DNA of 64,000 bases from Granulicatella elegans ATCC 700633 (lineage in GTDB: Bacteria > Bacillota > Bacilli > Lactobacillales > Aerococcaceae): assembly GCF_000162475.2 (NCBI RefSeq), contig NZ_KI391971.1, forward strand, positions 808,901 to 872,900. Reading direction: 5' to 3'. Numbering within the stretch: position 1 is the stretch's first letter; every line of letters starts with the position of its first letter. Below are positions 9,384 to 17,239 of the stretch, piece after piece. The notes under the pieces are model-generated. The model was not told the origin of the DNA, made no database searches, and saw only the letters and a program-made list of their open reading frames with translations. A program made the translations under genes and the position numbers.

Positions 9384-9509
9384 GATGAGTCGGAGTAGAG
9401 ACGTTAAACCTACTTCCAGAGGTCGGAATGGAGACTGAAAACCCATATCCAGTGCAGAAGGAAACTGTGAAAAACCAAAGGAGGTTGATTTTTCAGCCTC
9501 CTTTTTTTT
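9384..9509 (+). ncRNA. Tandem-repeat structured RNA, candidate type III antitoxin
   Basis: Three abutting units: 9387-9418 (32 nt), 9419-9451 (33 nt) and a shorter 9452-9477. Units 1 and 2 agree at roughly three quarters of positions. Each folds into a hairpin with the same bulged base: GGAGTAG with CTACTTCC in unit 1, GGAATGG with CCATATCC in unit 2, so GTAG/CTAC is replaced by ATGG/CCAT with pairing kept. Loops share AGAC and AAAC. A terminator closes the RNA 11 bp before the start codon of the nuclease-like gene. Promoter, repeats, terminator and then toxin is the order of type III systems such as ToxIN and AbiQ/antiQ. The alternative is a leader attenuator. Confidence 0.5.
9477..9509 (+). 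terminator. Terminator between repeat RNA and nuclease-like gene
   Basis: AAAGGAGG plus TGA pairs with TCA plus CCTCCTTT, followed by eight T. In type III toxin-antitoxin loci a terminator in this position sets the RNA:toxin ratio. Confidence 0.85.
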
Positions 9510-9714
9510 GAGGTGAGACGATGGTAGAACAATCATTTAAAGAAAAAGTACGATTAAAATTGATGGACTGTGCAGTTTTATACTATGATTTGCTAGTTCG
9601 GAAAGATTACCTAATTTTCTCCAGGGATTTTAAATATCAGAAATATTATATCGTTTCTGCTTTTGAGGATAATTTTTTACATTTAACAGGAGTTCACACA
9701 AACTTAAAAGCAAA

Positions 9715-9722
9715 AAAGTTTT
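9715..9722. repeat. Left target-site duplication (AAAGTTTT)
   Basis: AAAGTTTT here and at 13513-13520 directly abut the two ends of the inserted element. Eight bases is the normal target duplication for the ISL3 family. Confidence 0.85.
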
Positions 9723-9748
9723 GGGTCTTCGGAATATATAGTGGAATT
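9723..9748 (+). repeat. Left terminal inverted repeat of the ISL3 element
   Basis: Starts GGGTCTTCGGAATATA and continues to GTGGAA. It is the inverse of 13487-13512 with about seven mismatches in 26. Confidence 0.8.
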
Positions 9749-9887
9749 ACTTTCTTAATAGTTTAAAAACAACTGGTGTTTAAATCGGATTTTCTGGTGG
9801 GATGTTAGGATAATCAATAGTATTATATAAAAGTATCAATCACATACGAGTGATACTTTGGGAAAAAAATAAAATAGTCCAATTTAC

Positions 9888-9919
9888 TTGACCGTGTACT
9901 ATGGTACATGGTTTATAAT
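9888..9919 (+). promoter_or_regulatory. mer operator-promoter
   Basis: TTGACC at 9888 and TATAAT at 9914 are 20 bp apart, the overlong spacer typical of MerR-controlled promoters. The spacer holds a dyad, GTGTAC-TATG-GTACAT, extended by CC and GG. MerR family members bind such a dyad and untwist the DNA when metal is bound. merR and merA are both downstream, so this is probably an autoregulated single promoter. Confidence 0.8.
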
Positions 9920-9938
9920 ATTCAGGGGGTGAAATAAG

Positions 9939-10331
9939 ATGATTTATCGCATTAGTGAGTTTGCAGATAAATGTGGAGTTAATAAAGAAACGATCAGATA
10001 TTACGAGCGAAAAAATTTATTACAAGAACCTCACCGAACGGAAGCTGGTTATCGGTTATATTCATATGATGACGTTAAGCGTGTTGGGTTTATTAAACGA
10101 ATACAGGAACTTGGTTTCTCTTTAAGCGAGATTTATAAAATACTTGGTGTTGTAGATAAAGATGAAGTTCGTTGTCAAGATATGTTCGAATTTGTTTCTA
10201 AAAAACAAAAGGAAGTGCAAAAACAAATAGAGGATTTAAAACGAATTGAAACTATGTTAGACGACTTAAAACAACGATGTCCAGATGAAAAGAAATTACA
10301 TTTGTGTCCAATAATAGAAATATTAACATGA
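9939..10331 (+). CDS. merR: Mercury-responsive regulator MerR
   Basis: 130 residues. An N-terminal winged helix ([20 protein letters not shown]) is followed by a long dimerisation helix. Cys79, Cys114 and Cys123 are at the positions used by Bacillus-type MerR to bind Hg(II) in a trigonal site. By family it represses and, with mercury, activates the promoter at 9888. RBS CAGGGGGTG. It lies 28 bp before merA and inside the ISL3 element, so it is a passenger gene. Confidence 0.92.
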   Translation: MIYRISEFADKCGVNKETIRYYERKNLLQEPHRTEAGYRLYSYDDVKRVGFIKRIQELGFSLSEIYKILGVVDKDEVRCQDMFEFVSKKQKEVQKQIEDLKRIETMLDDLKQRCPDEKKLHLCPIIEILT

Positions 10332-10359
10332 GAGATTAATTAACGAAAGGAGCTTTTTT

Positions 10360-12000
10360 ATGAATAAATTTAAGGTAAACATTTCAGGAATGACTTGTAC
10401 GGGTTGTGAAAAACACGTAGAATCAGCACTTGAAAAGATAGGTGCTAAAAATATTGAGTCTAGTTATCGTCGTGGTGAAGCAGTATTTGAACTGCCCGAT
10501 GATATTGAGGTTGAAAGTGCAATAAAGGCGATTGATGAAGCAAATTACCAAGCCGGAGAAATTGAAGAAGTATCATCACTAGAAAACGTGGCGTTAATTA
10601 ATGAAGACAATTATGACCTTCTTATTATTGGTTCTGGTGCTGCTGCCTTTTCTTCGGCAATTAAAGCTATAGAATACGGTGCAAAAGTTGGAATGATTGA
10701 GCGTGGAACGGTTGGGGGAACCTGTGTGAATATTGGCTGTGTTCCGTCAAAAACTCTTCTTAGGGCAGGGGAAATCAATCATTTATCAAAAGACAATCCG
10801 TTTATAGGTTTACAAACATCCGCTGGAGAAGTGGATTTAGCTAGTTTAATCACGCAAAAGGATAAATTGGTGAGCGAACTTCGGAATCAAAAATATATGG
10901 ATTTAATTGATGAATATAATTTTGATTTAATTAAAGGTGAAGCAAAATTCGTTGATGCTAGTACGGTTGAGGTCAATGGGACAAAGTTATCTGCAAAACG
11001 CTTTTTAATTGCAACAGGTGCATCGCCTTCGTTGCCCCAAATTTCAGGACTTGAAAAAATGGACTATTTAACTAGTACAACACTTCTTGAGTTAAAGAAA
11101 ATACCAAAACGATTAACTGTAATTGGTTCAGGATACATTGGAATGGAACTTGGACAACTATTTCATCATTTAGGTTCAGAAATAACGCTTATGCAAAGAA
11201 GTGAGCGACTTTTAAAGGAGTATGATCCTGAGATTTCAGAGTCAGTTGAAAAAGCGTTAATTGAACAGGGTATAAACCTTGTCAAAGGGGCAACTTTTGA
11301 GCGTGTTGAACAAAGTGGAGAGATAAAAAGGGTTTACGTAACAGTAAATGGCAGTAGAGAAATCATTGAATCAGATCAGTTACTTGTTGCCACTGGAAGA
11401 AAACCAAATACGGATTCTTTAAATTTAAGTGCAGCAGGTGTTGAAACTGGAAAAAATAATGAAATCCTGATCAATGATTTTGGTCAAACAAGTAATGAAA
11501 AGATTTATGCAGCAGGAGATGTGACTTTAGGACCACAATTTGTATATGTAGCAGCCTATGAAGGTGGAATTATTACTGATAATGCTATTGGTGGATTAAA
11601 CAAAAAAATAGATTTATCGGTAGTTCCTGCTGTTACGTTTACGAATCCGACGGTTGCAACGGTTGGTTTAACAGAAGAACAAGCAAAAGAGAAAGGGTAT
11701 GATGTGAAGACATCTGTATTACCTTTAGATGCTGTTCCAAGAGCAATTGTAAACCGTGAAACAACCGGTGTATTTAAACTAGTAGCAGATGCAGAAACAC
11801 TAAAAGTATTAGGGGTTCATATTGTATCTGAAAATGCAGGAGATGTCATCTATGCAGCATCATTAGCTGTTAAATTGGGCTTAACGATAGAAGATTTAAC
11901 AGAAACCCTAGCACCATATTTAACAATGGCTGAAGGGCTAAAATTAGTTGCACTTACGTTCGATAAAGATATTTCGAAATTATCTTGTTGTGCAGGCTAA
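10360..12000 (+). CDS. merA: Mercury(II) reductase
   Basis: 546 residues. Residues 1-75 are a heavy-metal-associated domain with GMTCTGC. The FAD-binding fold starts at [11 protein letters not shown], the redox-active disulfide is in [12 protein letters not shown], and the NAD(P)H fold is at [12 protein letters not shown]. The C-terminus ends LSCCAG, whose Cys pair hands Hg(II) to the active site. It reduces Hg(II) to volatile Hg(0) with NADPH in the cytoplasm. No merT, merP or merB is present, so uptake must rely on other routes. RBS AAAGGAG. Full length and intact. Confidence 0.95.
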   Translation: MNKFKVNISGMTCTGCEKHVESALEKIGAKNIESSYRRGEAVFELPDDIEVESAIKAIDEANYQAGEIEEVSSLENVALINEDNYDLLIIGSGAAAFSSAIKAIEYGAKVGMIERGTVGGTCVNIGCVPSKTLLRAGEINHLSKDNPFIGLQTSAGEVDLASLITQKDKLVSELRNQKYMDLIDEYNFDLIKGEAKFVDASTVEVNGTKLSAKRFLIATGASPSLPQISGLEKMDYLTSTTLLELKKIPKRLTVIGSGYIGMELGQLFHHLGSEITLMQRSERLLKEYDPEISESVEKALIEQGINLVKGATFERVEQSGEIKRVYVTVNGSREIIESDQLLVATGRKPNTDSLNLSAAGVETGKNNEILINDFGQTSNEKIYAAGDVTLGPQFVYVAAYEGGIITDNAIGGLNKKIDLSVVPAVTFTNPTVATVGLTEEQAKEKGYDVKTSVLPLDAVPRAIVNRETTGVFKLVADAETLKVLGVHIVSENAGDVIYAASLAVKLGLTIEDLTETLAPYLTMAEGLKLVALTFDKDISKLSCCAG

Positions 12001-12150
12001 GGGAACTTTTTTACAACTCCCTATTCAAGTGAACCAGCTAATGCTTTAAGGGATTTTCTAAGTGCATTTGTGGTCACAAAAATAATTTAACACTGATGAT
12101 TTCGACATCAAATCTATAATTGATACCTTAACACCGCAGAGTAATAAAGG

Positions 12151-13482
12151 ATGGATAATATGTCAGACTTATTATCCCTACCAGACATTAAAACAATAGA
12201 ACTGCCACAAGAAAATGAAACCGATATGATGTTTAAAGTTGAAGCAGTCGGACCACCTGAACGTTGTCCTGAATGTGGTTTTGACAAGTTGTACAAACAC
12301 AGTTCAAGAAATCAACTAATTATGGATTTGCCCATTCGTTTAAAGCGAGTGGGCTTACAATTGAACCGTAGACGATACAAGTGTCGTGAATGCGGATCTA
12401 CCTTCTGGGAACGCCTAATATCTGTAGATGAAAAGCGTAGTATGACCAAAAGGCTTTTAAAGTCCATTCAAGAGCAATCCATGTCTAAGACCTTTGTAGA
12501 AGTCGCAGAAAGCGTTGGTGTTGACGAGAAAACCATTAGGAACGTTTTTAAGGACTATGTGGTACTCAAAGAACGTGAATACCAGTTTGAAACTCCTAAG
12601 TGGCTTGGGATAGACGAGATACATATTATCCGTAGACCTCGGCTTGTATTGACTAATATTGAACGCAGGACTATTTATGACATCAAGCCTAACCGTAACA
12701 AGGAAACAGTCATCCAACGTCTTTCAGAAATCAGTGACAGGACTTACATTGAGTACGTCACAATGGATATGTGGAAGCCCTACAAAGACGCAGTGAACAC
12801 TATCCTTCCACAAGCTAAAGTTGTCGTAGATAAGTTTCATGTAGTTAGAATGGCTAATCAAGCCTTAGATAACGTCAGAAAGTATTTGAAAGCCCATATG
12901 AGCCAAAAAGAAAGACGTACCCTTATGCGTGAAAGGTTTATCCTTCTAAAGCGTAAACACGATCTAAATGAACGTGAATAATTCCTCTTAGATACTTGGT
13001 TAGGTAATCTTCCTGCTTTAAAAGAAGCCTATGAACTCAAAGAAGAGTTTTACTGGATATGGGATACTCCTGATCCAGATGAAGGTCATCTTCGTTATAG
13101 TCAATGGAGACACCGTTGTATGTCCGGCAACTCTAAAGACGCATATAAAGCCCTCGTGAGAGCCGTAGACAACTGGCATGTTGAAATATTCAACTACTTT
13201 GATAAAAGGCTCACTAATGCTTATACGGAGTCAATTAACAGCATTATTAGGCAGGTAGAGCGAATGGGTAGAGGTTACTCGTTTGATGCCTTACGAGCCA
13301 AAATCCTTTTCAATGAGAAGCGCCATAAAAAGCGTAAGCCACGATTTAATTCAAGTGCTTTCAATAAAGCTATGTTATACGATACTTTCAATTGGTATGA
13401 AGTGAATGATCACGACATTACAGACAACTTAGGTGTCGATTTTTCCACACTTATTAAGAATTTGGAGAAGGGTGATTTATAA
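12151..13482 (+). pseudogene. ISL3-family transposase with one in-frame stop
   Basis: A single frame of 443 codons is broken only by TAA at 12979-12981. The N-terminus has two CxxC pairs (CPECGFDK and CRECGSTF), the zinc-binding DNA-binding part of ISL3 transposases. The catalytic domain contains GIDEIHI, VVDKFHVVRMANQALD and, after the stop, YTESINSIIRQVERMGRGYSFD. The match continues in the same frame past the stop, so a point mutation rather than a frameshift broke it. The gene before it, merA, ends 150 bp upstream; that gap shows no other gene. Confidence 0.88.
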
Positions 13483-13486
13483 GCCC

Positions 13487-13512
13487 TTTTCCACCATAAA
13501 ATCCGAATACTC
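13487..13512 (-). repeat. Right terminal inverted repeat of the ISL3 element
   Basis: Read inward on the minus strand it begins GAGTATTCGGATTTTA, matching the left end. It lies just after the transposase stop codon, as in other ISL3 elements. Confidence 0.8.
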
Positions 13513-13520
13513 AAAGTTTT
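13513..13520. repeat. Right target-site duplication (AAAGTTTT)
   Basis: Second copy of the 8-bp AAAGTTTT found at 9715-9722. Confidence 0.85.
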
Positions 13521-13897
13521 TTGAAAAATGTTATCAAAAGACTTTAGAGGATGGTGATTTTGAAATCAATGATAAGAGCCAAAAAGGTTCTATTCGTAGG
13601 AAGATGAGTGTTTTAGAGAATGCAATTCAAATATTTTCATCAGAAGCAATTATCGTTGAAGAGAATTTTAATAAAAATAGGATTTCTTGTTCTTTTGCTT
13701 CTTCAGACAAAGTTTGTACAATTGGATTCACAAAAACGAAAATTACTAAACCACAAACGATATTAAAGGGATATCAATTGCAGAATGAAGTGAAAGTTGA
13801 TTTGATTTTATGTAGAGACAAAGGAGAAACTGAGTTTCAGACAGTTGTGTATAATGCCTCGGATATGACTTTAGAGGAATGTATGGAATTAATATAA
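13521..13897 (+). pseudogene. C-terminal fragment of PBECR4-like nuclease gene
   Basis: Continues the frame of 9521-9722 after removal of the element: KKF is followed by FEKCYQKTLEDGDFEIND. The fragment runs 124 codons to the TAA at 13895. It contains SCSFASSDKVCTIGFTK and QTVVYNASDMTLEECMELI. It has no ribosome site or plausible start of its own, so an apparent start at 13433 inside the transposase is not real. A terminator follows at 13918. It was probably the second half of a ribonuclease-like toxin. Confidence 0.75.
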
Positions 13898-13917
13898 AAA
13901 TAATACAGATGTGATGA

Positions 13918-13947
13918 GACAGTAGGATGATTTCTATTGTCTTTTTT
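13918..13947 (+). terminator. Terminator after split nuclease gene
   Basis: GACAGTAG pairs with CTATTGTC (one G-U) and is followed by T6. It closes the original repeat RNA plus nuclease unit. Confidence 0.7.
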
Positions 13948-14104
13948 ATACAAAGTAAGAACAGACAAATCCAGGCGTAAAAATATGTTTTTCAGATAAG
14001 ATATACGAGGTTGGTAATTTCTGTATTGTAAAAAATTATATCAAATGATAAAATGAAAACGATATCAATTTAAAAATGTAAATTAGCAAAAAGTGGGGAA
14101 TTGT

Positions 14105-14692
14105 ATGATTACACTGAATCAAGTTCGTCTAAAAACAAGAGAAATGATTTTAAAAGATATAGACTTTACCTTTGAAAAGGGAAATATTTATGGAATGGTT
14201 GCCATTAATGGTTCTGGAAAAACTACATTATTTCGTGCAATTAGTCAGTTAATTTCGGTAAATAGTGGAAAGATTATAGCTCCTTCTTCACTATTTTACT
14301 ATGAAACGATTGAATGGTTTGATGGAAATCTGAGTGGAATGGACTATTTACTTTATATCAAAAATGTTTGGAATTCTTCACAAAATTTAGAACATGAAAT
14401 TGAGTATTGGGAAATGGCTGACTATATTCATTTACCAATTCGGAAGTATTCATTAGGTATGAAACAAAGATTATTAATAGCAATGTATTTTATGAGTCAA
14501 GCAGAGTGTTGGTTAATGGATGAGATTACAAATGGTTTAGATGAGTATTATCGCACTAAGTTTTTCAATCGAATAACAGAAATTCATTCACAACAACTGA
14601 TTATCATTAGTTCTCACTATAAAGAAGAACTGATGAATGTTTGCGACAAAATTGTCAAGATTGAAAATTGTCGAATAGAAGAGGTACAGTAA
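14105..14692 (+). CDS. ABC-2 transporter ATP-binding protein
   Basis: 195 residues, short for an ABC ATPase because it lacks a C-terminal accessory domain. Walker A INGSGKTT, signature SLGMKQRL, Walker B CWLMDEITNGLD, H-loop IISSHY. I chose ATG 14105, with GGGGAA five bases upstream, over GTG 14093. It overlaps the permease start by one base (TAATG). It pairs with the permease at 14692 as a bacteriocin-immunity-like ABC-2 system; the substrate is unknown. Confidence 0.82.
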   Translation: MITLNQVRLKTREMILKDIDFTFEKGNIYGMVAINGSGKTTLFRAISQLISVNSGKIIAPSSLFYYETIEWFDGNLSGMDYLLYIKNVWNSSQNLEHEIEYWEMADYIHLPIRKYSLGMKQRLLIAMYFMSQAECWLMDEITNGLDEYYRTKFFNRITEIHSQQLIIISSHYKEELMNVCDKIVKIENCRIEEVQ

Positions 14693-15873
14693 TGAAACAT
14701 TTTAGTTTGTTTTTAGTGAAAAAAGTTTTTAAAAGTCGATTAAATGTGATTATAGTTGCATTGCTAGCAATTGTCATCAGTATTGCATTTTATTTGAATA
14801 GTAGAACGGCACAGAATCTTAGTTTGGAAAGTCAACTACAAAGTAATATTGTAAAAAATGAACAAATGATTAAAGAAAATGAAGATACTTTATCTAAAGA
14901 GACGGACAGTGAATCAGAAAAATATCAGTTTACAAAGAATAATTTAGAATTGAATCAGAATAAGTTAGAAAAAAGAAAAGAAATTTTATCTTTATTAGAA
15001 CAACAAAAGTGGAAAGAGGCTTATTATTTACAAGCTAAATATGAAGAAAAGATTTTCGGAATCATTTCAAAAGAGTCTTATTCTAGTTCGGAATCTAAAC
15101 AGGCAGTATATCGTGAATGGAAGGTTTATGAAGCTTTATATCCATTAAATATTAAGGCGCATCTTTTGGATTTTCCAACTTATGGCATTGATCAAGTAGT
15201 ATGGACATTAACTACCATTATTCCAACTTTATTTTTAATTTCGATCATTTTTATATTAACACAATTATTTACGGATCGATTTAAAGGCAATTTGGATACC
15301 GCTAAGTTACTTCCTTTTTCAAAAGTGAAGTTTGCTATTAGCTCTCTTGGAGTAGGTGTGGTGTATGTAATGGCTGTATTTATAGCAATTTGTGGAATTT
15401 CATTAATTCTAGGTATTTTTAATCAAGGATTAGGAACTTTAGAATATCCATTTCCAATTTTTGATTTGGTGAAGCAAGAGATAGTGATTGTTAAAATACA
15501 GGATATATTATTTAGGAGTTTAGCGTTAGAATTTCTAGTATTTATTGTTATTGTTGAAGTAGTCTATTTGATTAGTTTCTTTTTCAAACAAAAGACAGTA
15601 GCTTTATTTATCTCGTTAATTTCAATCGGTGGATTAGTTTTTGGTATTAATGTTATTGAACCTCTACAGAGAGTAGCGCATATTATTCCATTTACTTATT
15701 TACGTTCCGTTGAAATTTTAACAGGAAGATTACCTCAAAATATTCATAATGCACAATTAAGTGGGAGTATGGGATTAACTATTATCCCTATAATAATGAT
15801 TATCTTATTCATTTGTATTTTATTATTAGAGAAAATGAAAGGTTTGTCGATAAAAAATTTTTCCAATAAATAA
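14692..15873 (+). CDS. ABC-2 permease with coiled extracytoplasmic domain
   Basis: About 393 residues. A membrane segment near residues 13-35 is followed by a ~130-residue charged, coiled-coil-like region (many E, K, N, Q) and then five to six membrane segments. The plan is the same as in the permeases at 2112 and 3304. The start ATG overlaps the stop of the ATPase gene, and GAGGT is upstream. A terminator follows at 15886. Export or sensing of an antimicrobial peptide is a guess from the architecture. Confidence 0.78.
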   Translation: MKHFSLFLVKKVFKSRLNVIIVALLAIVISIAFYLNSRTAQNLSLESQLQSNIVKNEQMIKENEDTLSKETDSESEKYQFTKNNLELNQNKLEKRKEILSLLEQQKWKEAYYLQAKYEEKIFGIISKESYSSSESKQAVYREWKVYEALYPLNIKAHLLDFPTYGIDQVVWTLTTIIPTLFLISIIFILTQLFTDRFKGNLDTAKLLPFSKVKFAISSLGVGVVYVMAVFIAICGISLILGIFNQGLGTLEYPFPIFDLVKQEIVIVKIQDILFRSLALEFLVFIVIVEVVYLISFFFKQKTVALFISLISIGGLVFGINVIEPLQRVAHIIPFTYLRSVEILTGRLPQNIHNAQLSGSMGLTIIPIIMIILFICILLLEKMKGLSIKNFSNK

Positions 15874-15885
15874 TGCTGAATTATG

Positions 15886-15925
15886 AAACGTAACAACACT
15901 GTAATACGGTTGTTACGTTTTTTTT
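15886..15925 (+). terminator. Terminator after ABC-2 operon
   Basis: AAACGTAACAAC pairs perfectly with GTTGTTACGTTT, followed by further T. Confidence 0.9.
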
Positions 15926-15941
15926 ATATGTAAATTGTATA

Positions 15942-17081
15942 ATGAAGAATATTATGGAGAAAGTGTGGTGTATTGTACTGGATAATCGATTAAGAAAAAG
16001 TTTTATTTTTAGTGGATTAGTATGTCTATTAATGACTAGTTATCCAATGTCCATTCATGCGCAGGAACTTTCTCAAGAATCGATTCAACAATTAGAACAA
16101 GAAATTTCTCGAAAGTTAAATGATGTTAATGAGAAATATCGACAAGTTGAACGATTGAAACAAGACTTAAATGAATTGAAATCCAATCAAAAAGAATTAG
16201 AACTTCAAATAAATGAACAACAAGAAAAATTAGCAGAAAAGGAAACCGTCGTTAAAGAAAGAATGGTAGCTTTACAATCAAGTGGAGTAATTTATCAACG
16301 ATTTGTACAACTGCTTCAAGCAACAAGTATTTCGGATTTCTTTCATCGATTAATCGTTATTCAAGAATTATTCAAATCGGATATTTTAACGATTCAAAAT
16401 TATCATAAAGAGGTTCAATCATTAGTAAATTCGCATAAAGAATTAAAAGATACAGAAGATACTTTATTGAAAAAACAAGAAGATTTACAAACAGAATCTA
16501 TCCTTTATGCGGATAGTATTCAAGAGTTAAAACAAAATCTTGCGAATAATAAAGAAGCATTGTTTGCAATCCATGAACAAGAAAGTAAGATTCAACAATT
16601 AAGTGAAAATACGGAACCTACGACACATCATGCTCCTGAGGAGAAGAAAAAAGATGAAGTAGTTCAAGAAACAAAACAAGTTAGTTCAACGGGAGTCAAA
16701 TCTTCCACTATTGAAAATAAAATTGAATCTAAAGGTAGTATTGAGACTTCTCCTAAGAGTCAAGCAGTTTCAAATGAAGTAAAATCTACTTCGAGTGGAA
16801 AAGAATTCGCTGCAGAAGCAACTGCTTATTCTTATAAACAACCTGGATTAAGTAATTATACAGCAATGGGAATTGATTTAAGATCAAATCCTAATGTTAT
16901 TGCTGTCGATCCTTCTCAAATTCCTTTAGGTACTTTAGTGGAAGTACCAGGCTATGGAATTGCGATTGCTGGTGATACAGGTGGAGATATTAAAGGAAAT
17001 CGAATTGATTTACATTATCCGGAAGTACAACAGGCAATGGATTTTGGAAGAAGAAAAATTACGATAAAAGTGATGAATTAA
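15942..17081 (+). CDS. Secreted coiled-coil protein with C-terminal 3D domain
   Basis: Up to 379 residues. A hydrophobic segment ending in SIHA-QE looks like a signal peptide. Residues ~40-215 are a PcsB-like coiled coil rich in Q, E, K and L; a Ser/Thr/Lys linker follows. The last ~95 residues hold ATAYSY, AVDPSQIPLGT, GDTGGDIKGNRIDLHY, the 3D domain (three conserved Asp) found in lytic-transglycosylase-like cell-wall proteins. It probably acts in peptidoglycan remodelling. The start is unsure: ATGs at 15942 and 15954 lie close to a TATAAT-like element and neither has a good ribosome site. Confidence 0.8.
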   Translation: MKNIMEKVWCIVLDNRLRKSFIFSGLVCLLMTSYPMSIHAQELSQESIQQLEQEISRKLNDVNEKYRQVERLKQDLNELKSNQKELELQINEQQEKLAEKETVVKERMVALQSSGVIYQRFVQLLQATSISDFFHRLIVIQELFKSDILTIQNYHKEVQSLVNSHKELKDTEDTLLKKQEDLQTESILYADSIQELKQNLANNKEALFAIHEQESKIQQLSENTEPTTHHAPEEKKKDEVVQETKQVSSTGVKSSTIENKIESKGSIETSPKSQAVSNEVKSTSSGKEFAAEATAYSYKQPGLSNYTAMGIDLRSNPNVIAVDPSQIPLGTLVEVPGYGIAIAGDTGGDIKGNRIDLHYPEVQQAMDFGRRKITIKVMN

Positions 17082-17083
17082 GA

Positions 17084-17117
17084 AGTATTTCAGATTAAAT
17101 CTGAAATTCTTTTTTTG
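17084..17117 (+). terminator. Terminator after 3D-domain gene
   Basis: ATTTCAGATT pairs with AATCTGAAAT, followed by TTCTTTTTTT. Confidence 0.85.
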
Positions 17118-17239
17118 TTAACATACGTTTAATTGAAAAATATATTTTTGATGTGATGATTTGTTAACATTAATTCAAAAACTCTTTGATAAACTTGTAA
17201 CAGAATTTATAAAAGTAAGGTGAAAAGGGAGTAACAAAT

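Larger units (their letters stand above)
9521..9766 (+). pseudogene. N-terminal fragment of PBECR4-like nuclease gene, split by ISL3 element
   Basis: The genuine part is 9521-9722 (67 codons and one base); the rest to 9766 is read into the inserted element. The ATG follows GAGGTGAGACG. The stretch FEDNFLHLTGV resembles the PBECR4 group of barnase/EndoU/colicin/RelE-like nucleases (moderate recall, not searched). The missing half lies at 13521-13897. Joining position 9722 to 13521 keeps the frame and gives a continuous gene of about 192 codons. As it stands the product is truncated and probably inactive. Confidence 0.75.
9723..13512 (+). mobile_element. ISL3-family element carrying merR-merA as passengers
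   Basis: A 3,790-bp unit. The left end GGGTCTTCGGA and the inverted right end GAGTATTCGGA agree at about 19 of their first 26 positions, including TTCGGA and the later GTGGAA. Both ends abut an 8-bp direct repeat. Inside, in order, are a mer operator/promoter, merR, merA and an ISL3-type transposase with one nonsense codon. The element interrupts the small nuclease gene exactly. Passenger genes in ISL3 elements are known (ISPpu12 carries metal-related genes). The transposase stop suggests it can now move only if helped in trans. Confidence 0.85.

Noticed and set aside
9384-9509. SRP RNA, 6S RNA, tmRNA or a known riboswitch
   Set aside because: None of the conserved cores I know (for example GGTCAGG..GGAAGG..AGCAG of SRP RNA, T-box GGTGG) fits the sequence.
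9249-9536. Minus-strand gene across the repeat RNA
   Set aside because: It has no ribosome site, runs antisense through a terminator and structured repeats, and its composition is explained by the RNA gene.
12151-13482. Two separate transposase genes (12151-12981 and 13120-13482)
   Set aside because: They are the same frame with one nonsense codon between, and homology-like sequence continues across it; a single broken gene is simpler.
13433-13897. A gene starting inside the transposase at 13433
   Set aside because: The first 30 codons are transposase end and IS end read out of frame; the true sequence starts after the target duplication at 13521 and belongs to the split gene.
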